A stretch of DNA of 9,677 bases, taken from positions 1 through 9,677 of the forward strand of contig JALRCC010000050.1 of assembly GCA_023257495.1 (NCBI GenBank), read 5' to 3'. Made by a program: the position numbers and the translations under genes. Shown here piece after piece: positions 1 through 6,521 of this stretch (its first letter is position 1; the number at the start of each line of letters is the position of its first letter). The notes below the pieces were generated by a model. It was not told the origin of the DNA, did no database searches, and saw nothing but the letters and a program-made list of their open reading frames with translations. The stretch is from Rugosibacter sp. Its GTDB lineage: Bacteria; Pseudomonadota; Gammaproteobacteria; Burkholderiales; Rhodocyclaceae.

Positions 1-831
1 GACGATAGCGGCTCCACCGACTTTTCCGCAACCACACCCGTACTCGGTCTTACCTGGCGAGCCAATCCGGCATGGAATGTCTATGCAGCTTACGGACAGG
101 GTTTTGAGACACCGACGATGAATGAACTCTCTTATCGGCCGAACGGAACTGCCGGACTCAATCTGGCGCTAAAGCCTGCCAAGAGCGATCACCTCGAAAT
201 CGGCACAAAAATGCTGCTCGGCCAAAGCACGCGTCTGAATGCCGCTGTGTTTTTTATTGAGACCCGCAATGAAATCGTCACTGCGAGTAATACTGGCGGA
301 CGCGCCACATTCCAGAACGTTGATGGAACGTATCGCAAAGGATTTGAACTGAGTCTGGAAAGTGCTCTGGAAAACAATTTTGCAGTAGCAGGCAGCTACA
401 CATGGCTCAATGCCAAGTATTCCGAAAGCTTTCGTTCCTGCCGGATAACGGGATGTACGCCAGCGACCTCAATCACCATTCCCGCCGACAACCACATGCC
501 GGGAATCCCGGCAACGTCAGTCTATGGCAAGCTATCCTGGACGCATCCGGCCAGCGGTTTTGTCAGCGCCATTGAAATACGGCATGTTGGGCGGGTATTC
601 GTGAATGACGAAAATTCCGATGCGGCTCCTGCTTACACCATGGCCAACTTGCACTTCGGTTTTGAGCAGAAAACTGTCGGCTGGAAACTCAACGAATTCC
701 TCCGCATCGATAATGCCAGCGACAAGAAATATGCAGGCTCGGTTATCGTGAATGAAGGCAACGCACGTTACTTTGAACCTGCCCCGGGGCGCAACTGGCT
801 CGCCGGAATTTCTGCCGCGTACTCTTTTTGA
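1..831 (+). CDS. pqqU: TonB-dependent outer-membrane receptor, PqqU (YncD)-like, C-terminal part
   Basis: This reading frame is open from base 1 and ends at TGA 829-831, giving 276 residues; the signal peptide, plug and first barrel strands lie outside the window. The visible part is a run of amphipathic beta-strands ending in Tyr-Ser-Phe, the terminal aromatic typical of outer-membrane barrels. Two stretches match what I remember of E. coli PqqU (formerly YncD), the TonB-dependent importer of PQQ: GFETPTMNELSYR (near bases 100-138) and GSVIVNEGNARYFEPAPGRN (near 736-795), with similar spacing and barrel segments between them such as TGGRATFQN. The expected role is energy-dependent PQQ uptake into the periplasm, which suits a window containing a PQQ enzyme. 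The gene converges on the YceI gene with a 19-base gap and no clear terminator hairpin. TonB-receptor identity is near certain. PQQ as substrate rests on remembered similarity, not a computed alignment. Confidence 0.82.
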   Translation, partial: DDSGSTDFSATTPVLGLTWRANPAWNVYAAYGQGFETPTMNELSYRPNGTAGLNLALKPAKSDHLEIGTKMLLGQSTRLNAAVFFIETRNEIVTASNTGGRATFQNVDGTYRKGFELSLESALENNFAVAGSYTWLNAKYSESFRSCRITGCTPATSITIPADNHMPGIPATSVYGKLSWTHPASGFVSAIEIRHVGRVFVNDENSDAAPAYTMANLHFGFEQKTVGWKLNEFLRIDNASDKKYAGSVIVNEGNARYFEPAPGRNWLAGISAAYSF

Positions 832-850
832 TAGCTTCAGTCTAGAAGAT

Positions 851-1462
851 TCAAGCCTTGTCTTTGGTCTCTTGAACCACTTTGATTGCCTCAACCGGCG
901 CGATGATGTTGACTTCATCACCAATGCCCGGCAAACCATAGTTCATGCCAAAATCGGCACGGTGGATCGTCGTTTCAATATTCGCGCCACATACCTCGCG
1001 GGGCAGCATGGGATGCTTGCCGCAACTGATCATCACAGCCAGCGTCACTGGCCGTGTCACGCCCAGCAAGGTCAGCTCACCTGGAATGAAATTTACCTTG
1101 GCATGCACTGGCAACTGGAATTCAGGGAATGAAAATCGGATCGTCGGATATTTATCCGTATTCAAGAAATTTTCCCCGCGCATGTGCTTGTTCCAATCCT
1201 CCAGCCCCATGTCCACTGACGTGGCATCAATGACAATTTCTCCTGAAACCTTGCGCTGCGCCGGGTTGGTTTGATCATAGTGAATCGTGCCAGTCGTTTT
1301 GTTAAAGCGCCCACGCTGAATACTGAACGAGAAATGCTCCACTTCAAACACGGGGAAAGTGTGGCGACTATCGACCGTATAAGTTTCAGCGTGCGCCACG
1401 TTCATTAATGAAAATACTGCACCTGCGTGGAGCAAGGCTTTAAAAGGCAAGGAAGTTTTCAT
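851..1462 (-). CDS. YceI-family periplasmic protein
   Basis: This 203-residue protein starts with a Sec signal peptide (about residues 1-25, cleavage after Ala-His-Ala). The mature part begins YTVDSRHTFPVFEVEH and continues with RGRFNKTTGTIHYD, the opening strands of the YceI lipocalin-like barrel. Its length is normal for the family. Known members bind long polyisoprenoid or amphipathic molecules in a hydrophobic tunnel; E. coli YceI is periplasmic, and relatives are linked to isoprenoid quinone or lipid handling. It starts 7 bases after the stop of the 774-aa TonB-dependent receptor, so the two are almost certainly co-transcribed and may be translationally coupled. The ribosome-binding site is weak (GTGAG a few bases upstream), which suits coupling. 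The context suggests a periplasmic carrier or protective protein working with the receptor, but the ligand cannot be read from sequence. Confidence 0.9.
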   Translation of the reverse strand: MKTSLPFKALLHAGAVFSLMNVAHAETYTVDSRHTFPVFEVEHFSFSIQRGRFNKTTGTIHYDQTNPAQRKVSGEIVIDATSVDMGLEDWNKHMRGENFLNTDKYPTIRFSFPEFQLPVHAKVNFIPGELTLLGVTRPVTLAVMISCGKHPMLPREVCGANIETTIHRADFGMNYGLPGIGDEVNIIAPVEAIKVVQETKDKA

Positions 1463-1469
1463 GGGATGC

Positions 1470-3794
1470 TCACAAGGTTAAACGAAGCCCGAAATATACC
1501 GCTCTTGGCGCACCCGGTGCATAGAAAGTTTCATGCGCCCACTGGGCAGAATTGGTTTGGAATACCCCTGCCGCATCGAAGGGATTTTGCCCTAGCGCCC
1601 CCGCGCTTGCATAATGCCGATCAAAAATATTATTCACCCGCCCGAATAACTCCCAACCCCGATCCAGGGTTACGCGAACACCCAGATTAAACACTGCATA
1701 CCCCTTGGCCTTGCCACTGCCGAGAAATGCACCCCCTGCCTGATGCGCATTATTTTCGTTACCCCGGACATATTGCGACGAATATCCCGCAGCATCAGCA
1801 ATCAGTAACCAGCGATCATTCAGGGTGTAATCCGCGCCCAGCTTCACACTATGTAACGGAATACCCGGCAGGCGGTTGCCCGGCTGAACATAAATCTCAT
1901 CTGCCGCACAGCGGGCATCCATTCCTTGCGAACTGCTATCCAGCGAGAGCAGGCATGCGGCTGAGCGGTAAGCAGCCTTGACATAGCTGTACCCTACGCG
2001 CCAGTCGATGGCACCTTGTTGCGCCGAAAAATCCAATTGCACGCCTTGACGACGCGTACGGCCAAAGTTGGTGAAATAGCCTTGGCTCGTGGACGTACCC
2101 ACAAACAGGATGTCATCATGATTTTCAGCCGAGAAGGCCGCCGCATTCCATTTCAGCCTGCCATGCTGTCCGCGCAAGCCTGCTTCTAGCGTGCGTGTCG
2201 TCACCTGCTTTAAATAAGGATCGGATTGCATGGCATTGGGCAATGAACACGGATTGGTCGGGTCGGCACAGCCCAGCTCAATCGGGCTGGGTGCTCGATT
2301 GCCTTGCCCCGCGCTGGCAAAAATTGTCACTGCGGGCGTCAGTTGCCAGCTGGCACCAAGCGACGGGTTGAGTTTGGTATAGGTAAAGTCGCCTTCAAGC
2401 GCAGGCGCATTGGGGCCCTGGTCGTGTGTTGCAACGCGGGTGTGATTGAATCGCAGCGACGTGGTGATGGCCAGCGCGGGCATTGGCTTCCAGGTATCGG
2501 TAGCAAACAGGCTGCCATTGCGCGTCGTGCCAATCAGCTGATTGTCGAGCACTTCGCCACCGCCATGGATAACGCCGCGTTGAGCATCAAAAATACCTTC
2601 TTCACTCGTCTGCAAAAATGAAGTGTGACTGGCGTCATACGTCGCACCAAAGGCAACATGATTATTGTCATCCTGTCGCGACCATTGCAGCGCCGCACCC
2701 CAACCCGACTGCGTGCTGCGCGTACGATTATTCGCCGCCGTCTCATCATCAAATCCAAGGCCACCATTTACATTCATGGCACCATCATTTGGCCCACCTT
2801 CAAATTCACCATTGACATCACCGTTCAACGTCTGTGTCCGGTGGTGACGGTGATACAGCATTGCCGACAAACGCGATTGTTCGTCCAGCCAGTAACCAAC
2901 GCCAAGGTTCAACAGATCAAGACGATTTTGCGTGCGGTCAGGTTGGGTGAAAATGGCCTCACGCCGCGCCTGCAACATCGACTCGGGCAAGAGTCCGTTA
3001 CCGGTGAGATCGGTCGTTGCGTGCGTCCAGGCCAGATCCATCTCCAATGGGCCGTCATGGTGCGAGAGCTTGCCGAACAACTGATTCACGGTTGAAGGCG
3101 AGAAATCACGCCAACCCTCTTCGCGAAAAGCGGTGCCTGCGATATAAAAACCCATGTTGCCCACCTTGCCTGAAAAGTCGGCGCTGGCAGTACGGCGACC
3201 GTCGCTGCCGCCTTCGGTTTCCAGGCTACTCCCTGCTCCATCCAGCCCGCTCTTGGTATGAATCGACAACGCACCACCCAGCGTATTCAAGCCAAACAGC
3301 GGGTTTGATCCAGGAATCAGGTCAATGCTGGCAATCGCCTGGCGCGGAATCACATCCCAATTGACACTATCGCCAAACGGCTCATTGATGCGTACACCGT
3401 CCTGATATACCGACAAGCCTTGCGGCGTGCCAAGCAAGGGGCTCAGGGTGAAACCACGATAATTCACGTCGACTTGAAACGGGTTGCCCTGAATTTCGTT
3501 CACCGTCACCGCGTTGAGTCGTGCATTCATCAATTCAGGTAGCGCAGCGGCATCACTTGCACGCATGGTGCGCTGATCAAGCGACTGGATACTGGAGGGA
3601 ATGTCGCGCTTTGGTTGATCCAGCCCCTTCATCGGCAGAACACCAATCACTTCAATGGCCGGCAGACTCAAGGCCAGGTCTGTTTGGCTTTTGTCTTCTG
3701 CCCAGGCGCTAGTCGCACCAAGCCCTGCAAAAGCCATCAACATCCAGCGTAGCATGCACAATTGCTGGTGGCAGAACGAAAAATGATAGTGCAT
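1470..3794 (-). CDS. TonB-dependent outer-membrane receptor (774 aa), substrate unknown
   Basis: This is a complete TonB-dependent receptor. Residues 14-32 look like a signal peptide ending Ser-Ala-Trp-Ala, so Met14 (codon at 3755-3753) is an alternative start; the first ATG has a GAGGGG-like site about 12 bases upstream and was kept. A TonB-box-like segment (AIEVIGV) lies at residues 46-52. The plug spans about residues 60-175, with the conserved YRGF, VYQDGVRINEPFGD and LGGALSIHTKSG elements. A 22-strand barrel is expected to follow. Two cysteine pairs (C499/C506 and C604/C619) fall in probable surface loops, and an Asp/Gly/Asn-rich stretch covers about residues 314-346. It differs from the PqqU-like receptor at the left edge in both loops and C-terminus (it ends Arg-Leu-Thr-Leu). 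It heads an operon with YceI and is divergent from the YVTN propeller. A metal or metallophore ligand is possible by context; heme, siderophore or cobalamin are not excluded. Confidence 0.93.
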   Translation of the reverse strand: MHYHFSFCHQQLCMLRWMLMAFAGLGATSAWAEDKSQTDLALSLPAIEVIGVLPMKGLDQPKRDIPSSIQSLDQRTMRASDAAALPELMNARLNAVTVNEIQGNPFQVDVNYRGFTLSPLLGTPQGLSVYQDGVRINEPFGDSVNWDVIPRQAIASIDLIPGSNPLFGLNTLGGALSIHTKSGLDGAGSSLETEGGSDGRRTASADFSGKVGNMGFYIAGTAFREEGWRDFSPSTVNQLFGKLSHHDGPLEMDLAWTHATTDLTGNGLLPESMLQARREAIFTQPDRTQNRLDLLNLGVGYWLDEQSRLSAMLYHRHHRTQTLNGDVNGEFEGGPNDGAMNVNGGLGFDDETAANNRTRSTQSGWGAALQWSRQDDNNHVAFGATYDASHTSFLQTSEEGIFDAQRGVIHGGGEVLDNQLIGTTRNGSLFATDTWKPMPALAITTSLRFNHTRVATHDQGPNAPALEGDFTYTKLNPSLGASWQLTPAVTIFASAGQGNRAPSPIELGCADPTNPCSLPNAMQSDPYLKQVTTRTLEAGLRGQHGRLKWNAAAFSAENHDDILFVGTSTSQGYFTNFGRTRRQGVQLDFSAQQGAIDWRVGYSYVKAAYRSAACLLSLDSSSQGMDARCAADEIYVQPGNRLPGIPLHSVKLGADYTLNDRWLLIADAAGYSSQYVRGNENNAHQAGGAFLGSGKAKGYAVFNLGVRVTLDRGWELFGRVNNIFDRHYASAGALGQNPFDAAGVFQTNSAQWAHETFYAPGAPRAVYFGLRLTL

Positions 3795-3899
3795 ACCCCG
3801 ACACGCCCCTCAAGAAAAATGCCCGATCAGCGCTTATGCGCATGATAGGATGCAGCGTTGTGCCACGGCACTTCGCCACTCAGTTAACCATCTCACACC
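3795..3899. promoter_or_regulatory. Divergent promoter region between receptor operon and propeller gene
   Basis: These 105 bases separate two divergent genes and must carry promoters for at least one and probably both. I see an 8-base palindrome ATGCGCAT at 3836-3843 and an inverted repeat GTGCC-AC-GGCAC at 3860-3871, about 28 bases before the propeller start codon, either of which could bind a dimeric regulator. I could not pick out a convincing -35/-10 pair in either direction. The propeller start has no good Shine-Dalgarno sequence. The region is assigned by position more than by motif. Confidence 0.45.
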
Positions 3900-4862
3900 A
3901 TGAAAATATCTACTTCACTCCCTGCCCTTTTGCTGATCATCGCAGGGCTGCTCATCACACCGACGCATGCTGCATCCCCTGCCCCATTGGCTTATATCCC
4001 CAATGAAAAATCCGGCTCCATCTCGATTATAGAGACGACAACACAAAAAATAGTCGATACGATCGCCACCGGTGGTGCGCCACGCGGGATTGTGGTTTCA
4101 CCGAATGGCAAGTTTCTGTATGTCAGCGACCGCAATGCCAATGGGTTAGTCGTGATTGACCTAGCCAACCAAAAAATCACCACGCGCATTCCCCTGGGTG
4201 AGTCACCCGAAGGCGTGAGTATTTCGCCAGATGGACGCTGGGTGGTCGCAGCCATTGAATTAACCAACAGCGTGACCTTCATTGATACGGATACCCAACG
4301 CGTCGATTTCTCGATCAAGACCTCCGGTAAGAATCCGGAGCATGCCGAGTTCAGCCCGGATGGTCGCTGGTTATTGGTAAGCGCCGAAGAAGCCGATAGC
4401 GTCGATGTGATCGATGTGGCAGCACGTCGCGAAGTGAAATCCATCACCGTTGGCGCACGGCCACGCGGCATCGGTTTTCTGCCCAATGGTAGCCAAGCCT
4501 ATGTCGCTTGTGAGCTACCTGGCATGATATATGTCATCGACATGGCAACGCAGGCAGTGGTTAAAACAATCAAGGCAGGAAATTTTGCCAATGGCGTCGC
4601 TGTTGCCCCCAATGGAAAACATGTGTTCATTTCCAATGGTCGTGACGCCTCGGTGTCTGTGATTGATGTGGCAAGCCAGCAAATAACTGCCACGATCCCG
4701 GTCGGTAATCGCCCCTGGGGGCTCGCCATAACACCTGACGGAAGCCATGTCTATATAGCTAATGGCCGCTCTAACAGTGTGTCTGTCATCCATGCGGAAA
4801 CCCATCAACCCATTGCGACCATTCCTGTAGGTGATGCGCCTTGGGGCGTCGTTATTCACTGA
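3900..4862 (+). CDS. Secreted seven-bladed YVTN beta-propeller protein, PQQ-associated type
   Basis: This 320-residue protein has a Sec signal peptide (about 1-24, ending Thr-His-Ala) followed only by YVTN-type repeats of about 42 residues. The turn motif (SPNGKFLYVSD, SPDGRWVVAAI, SPDGRWLLVSA and variants) occurs six times, near residues 67, 109, 152, 195, 237 and 279. The first strand (LAYIPNEKSGSISII) and the last (PWGVVIH) complement each other to close a seventh blade, so the protein is a whole seven-bladed propeller located in the periplasm. Size and repeat number fit the family described as PQQ-dependent catabolism-associated beta-propeller (TIGR03866), normally found beside transport genes for PQQ-linked alcohol oxidation. 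A related propeller, YncE, sits next to pqqU/yncD in E. coli. No catalytic residues are evident, so a binding or scaffold role is likely. No ABC transporter genes are visible. The start is set by the signal peptide, as the ribosome-binding site is weak. Confidence 0.9.
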   Translation: MKISTSLPALLLIIAGLLITPTHAASPAPLAYIPNEKSGSISIIETTTQKIVDTIATGGAPRGIVVSPNGKFLYVSDRNANGLVVIDLANQKITTRIPLGESPEGVSISPDGRWVVAAIELTNSVTFIDTDTQRVDFSIKTSGKNPEHAEFSPDGRWLLVSAEEADSVDVIDVAARREVKSITVGARPRGIGFLPNGSQAYVACELPGMIYVIDMATQAVVKTIKAGNFANGVAVAPNGKHVFISNGRDASVSVIDVASQQITATIPVGNRPWGLAITPDGSHVYIANGRSNSVSVIHAETHQPIATIPVGDAPWGVVIH

Positions 4863-4873
4863 TCCTTGAATTT

Positions 4874-5830
4874 TTACAGCAGCAAAAACACCATCAGCGG
4901 CAACGTAAAGAAAAAGCCGAGGGTAGAAACCACCATCACCGCAGCGAGTATTTCTGTATCCAGACCAAATCGTTCCGATAACAGAATCGTGGCCATCATC
5001 GTTGGCATGCCGGCCAGCAAGATCATGACTTGGGTTACCTCCGTCATGCCCAATAGCGGTAGCGCAACCGCCGCAACGATCGCCGGCATCACAATGAGCT
5101 TGATGGCACTCGCCATGAGAATCATGCGTGGCGAGCGTTTGACGGTTTCAAGCGAGATGGACATGCCCACGGTGAGCAGCATCGAAGGCACCACGGCCTG
5201 CCCCAGCAAATGCGCGGTGGTGCCCACCCATTGCGGCATGGGAATCGCAAAAAAATTCACCATCAGACCCGCAAAAAATGCCCAGACGGGCGGCATTTTG
5301 AGTATCGTCATGGCAAAGGCGCTGAGCTTGAAGGATTGCTCCTTCGTGCCCATAACCGAGGCCACGCCAGCACCGAGCGTCCAATAAAGCAGCGATATGC
5401 CGATAACATCAGCATAAATGGGATAGCGTGCCGCATCCGGCCCGAAAAGTGATTGCAGCACAGCAATCCCCATGGACAGAATATTGCCAAAAGAGCAGCC
5501 TATCAGCAAAGCACCGATTGCCGGAGCAGAGATACCCCACACACCCCGCAGGCGAGAAAACACCAACCAACCCAGCCCCATGGCCGCCAGCAAACCAAAC
5601 CAGATGGATGCAGGCACCAAAAAAATCTCGCGCCCGAAATGGACGCGGCTGATCACATCGTAAGCGATTCCCGGATAAAACAAATAAAGCACCAACGCAT
5701 TAATGGTGCGCCGTGTATCAACCACAGTCAACCCAGCCGGTGTCTTTATGCGCCAGACAAACCCGAGCGCAATCAGTGCGATGAGTGGCGCAACCCCACG
5801 CTCGACCGAGGCCAGAAGCTCAGGCAGCAT
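4874..5830 (-). CDS. AEC (auxin efflux carrier) family permease
   Basis: This 318-residue, strongly hydrophobic protein has about ten predicted membrane segments arranged as two halves around a central polar loop, the usual size and layout of AEC-family carriers (the PIN/MdcF/YfdV group of the bile/arsenite/riboflavin transporter superfamily). Recognisable elements are the N-terminal LIALGFVWR segment, ALLIGCSFGNILSMGI in the middle of the first half, and the C-terminal MILLAGMPTMMATILL segment with its conserved helix-breaking Gly-Met-Pro. Members of the family move small organic acids and similar compounds across the inner membrane; the direction and substrate here are unknown. It converges with the propeller gene (11-base gap) and lies beyond the terminator of the dehydrogenase operon, so it probably has its own promoter. 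Transport of a carboxylate product of alcohol oxidation is an attractive but untested idea. Confidence 0.9.
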   Translation of the reverse strand: MLPELLASVERGVAPLIALIALGFVWRIKTPAGLTVVDTRRTINALVLYLFYPGIAYDVISRVHFGREIFLVPASIWFGLLAAMGLGWLVFSRLRGVWGISAPAIGALLIGCSFGNILSMGIAVLQSLFGPDAARYPIYADVIGISLLYWTLGAGVASVMGTKEQSFKLSAFAMTILKMPPVWAFFAGLMVNFFAIPMPQWVGTTAHLLGQAVVPSMLLTVGMSISLETVKRSPRMILMASAIKLIVMPAIVAAVALPLLGMTEVTQVMILLAGMPTMMATILLSERFGLDTEILAAVMVVSTLGFFFTLPLMVFLLL

Positions 5831-5954
5831 AGCAACTCACTTTGAAGACCGCGTCAAAAAAGTACTTGTCCACAACGATGTTGTACTTTCCTTGCCCAAA
5901 TTCGACGATTCGTGCCGTATTACCAGCGCCGACTTTTTGAAAATTCATATACAT
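5820..5954 (-). CDS. Possible 44-aa small ORF overlapping the AEC start
   Basis: A 44-codon frame begins at ATG 5954-5952, with a second in-frame ATG at 5948-5946, and stops at TGA 5822-5820, running 11 bases into the permease gene. An in-frame stop lies one codon before the first ATG, so it is not the tail of a longer gene. The translation (MYMNFQKVGAG at the start, VDKYFFDAVFKV near the end) reads like protein but matches no family I recognise. There is no Shine-Dalgarno sequence, and its ATGs coincide with the -10 box of the candidate promoter, so both cannot be right as drawn. It may be a leader peptide, a gene remnant or a chance ORF. Confidence 0.2.
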   Translation of the reverse strand: MYMNFQKVGAGNTARIVEFGQGKYNIVVDKYFFDAVFKVSCYAA

Positions 5955-5974
5955 GGTTCAGGTTGGTGTCACAA
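5946..5974 (-). promoter_or_regulatory. Candidate sigma-70 promoter for the AEC permease gene
   Basis: Read on the minus strand, TTGTGA (5974-5969) and TATATG (5951-5946) are separated by exactly 17 bases and each matches four of six consensus bases. The site lies between the dehydrogenase-operon terminator and the permease start, where a promoter is needed. Transcription would start near 5940, leaving a leader of about 110 bases. The match is moderate and could arise by chance. Confidence 0.4.
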
Positions 5975-5986
5975 TGAACGAATCGC

Positions 5987-6023
5987 AAAAAAAAAGAAGC
6001 ATCAGCGTTAGCTCATGCTTCTT
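5987..6023 (-). terminator. Strong rho-independent terminator of the dehydrogenase-cytochrome operon
   Basis: On the minus strand a perfect 9-base-pair stem AAGAAGCAT/ATGCTTCTT (6023-6015 with 6002-5994) encloses a 12-base loop. The loop can form an inner AGC/GCT pair around TAAC. The stem runs directly into an uninterrupted T-tract (positions 5995-5987 are all A on the plus strand). It begins 25 bases after the cytochrome stop codon, so it closes the operon and separates it from the permease gene. Confidence 0.9.
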
Positions 6024-6047
6024 GTTTATTGATGATGCCCAGAGGTT

Positions 6048-6521
6048 CTAACGTGCGCTAACGTAAGCCCACAATGCCTCGACTTCTTCAGGCGTAACAG
6101 AACCTTCCCACGCAGGCATGGCACCCTTGCCTTTTAAAACCGACTGCACAAACCGGGCCTTTTGATCAAGCGGGAACGTACGCAAATCAAATGTCGACGC
6201 CCCTGCGTTAACCAGATTCACCCCATGACACCGGGCGCAAGCATTGGCATAGACTCGCTTGCCCTGCTTTATAGCTTCTGGTGTTGCAGCTTTAGCCACT
6301 CCAGGGGTCGGCGCAACCGATGGCGCTGGCGTTGGCTGCTGACTTGGTGTTAGCTGTTCCACAACGGTTGCTGGAGTCACTGCCTCAGCTGCAACTTCGG
6401 CAACTTTTGTCTGAGCTGAAACAGGAGCTGCTTCGTGTGCGCAACCACCAGCCAGTAGCAAGGCACTCAGCAGAAAGCCGCATAGGGCACTTTGGGAATA
6501 GGAACGAATATTTAGCATCAT
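6048..6521 (-). CDS. Lipoprotein cytochrome c, probable electron acceptor of the PQQ dehydrogenase
   Basis: This 157-residue protein begins with a lipoprotein signal peptide whose lipobox-like LLLAGGC places the lipidated cysteine at residue 27. An Ala/Pro/Thr-rich linker follows (about 30-80), then a single class I cytochrome c domain. The heme motif is C95-A-R-C98-H99 (bases 6239-6225). The likely sixth ligand is Met135 in GAMPAWEG, and the C-terminal helix is VEALWAYV. The start ATG overlaps the stop of the dehydrogenase in ATGA, so translation is coupled; a TTAGG site precedes it inside the dehydrogenase gene. Quinoproteins of the methanol/ethanol family hand electrons one at a time to a dedicated cytochrome c (XoxG, MxaG, ExaB), and position and coupling point to that role here. 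The lipid anchor and long linker would tether it to a membrane and let it reach between the soluble dehydrogenase and a terminal oxidase. Confidence 0.92.
   Translation of the reverse strand: MMLNIRSYSQSALCGFLLSALLLAGGCAHEAAPVSAQTKVAEVAAEAVTPATVVEQLTPSQQPTPAPSVAPTPGVAKAATPEAIKQGKRVYANACARCHGVNLVNAGASTFDLRTFPLDQKARFVQSVLKGKGAMPAWEGSVTPEEVEALWAYVSAR

Noticed and set aside
850..876. TTCAAG-N15-CTTGAA inverted repeat at the convergent pqqU/yceI junction as a bidirectional terminator
   Set aside because: The six-pair stem with a 15-base loop lies inside the YceI coding sequence and lacks a T-tract, so it is too weak to call.
532..939. 135-codon minus-strand frame spanning the PqqU end and the YceI end
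   Set aside because: It crosses two real genes in the wrong frame and shows no recognisable motif.
2625..3095. 156-codon plus-strand frame inside the second TonB receptor
   Set aside because: It is a shadow frame with Arg-rich random composition, while the receptor frame has continuous plug and barrel motifs.
1470..3794. Naming the second receptor lutH
   Set aside because: Only context and a loop composition suggest a lanthanide ligand; I cannot recall LutH sequence well enough to claim orthology.
3992..4486. 164-codon minus-strand frame opposite the YVTN propeller
   Set aside because: It mirrors the propeller repeats on the other strand, has no signal or family motif, and the plus-strand gene is unmistakable.
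4866..5387. 173-codon plus-strand frame opposite the AEC permease
   Set aside because: It is antisense to a clear membrane-protein gene and its composition (Ser/Thr/Ile-rich, no domain) is what an antisense frame of a hydrophobic gene gives.
5987..6023. Inverted repeat GAAGCAT/ATGCTTC as an insertion-sequence end or attachment site
   Set aside because: The stem, loop and directly adjoining T-tract, placed just after an operon end, are fully explained by a rho-independent terminator.
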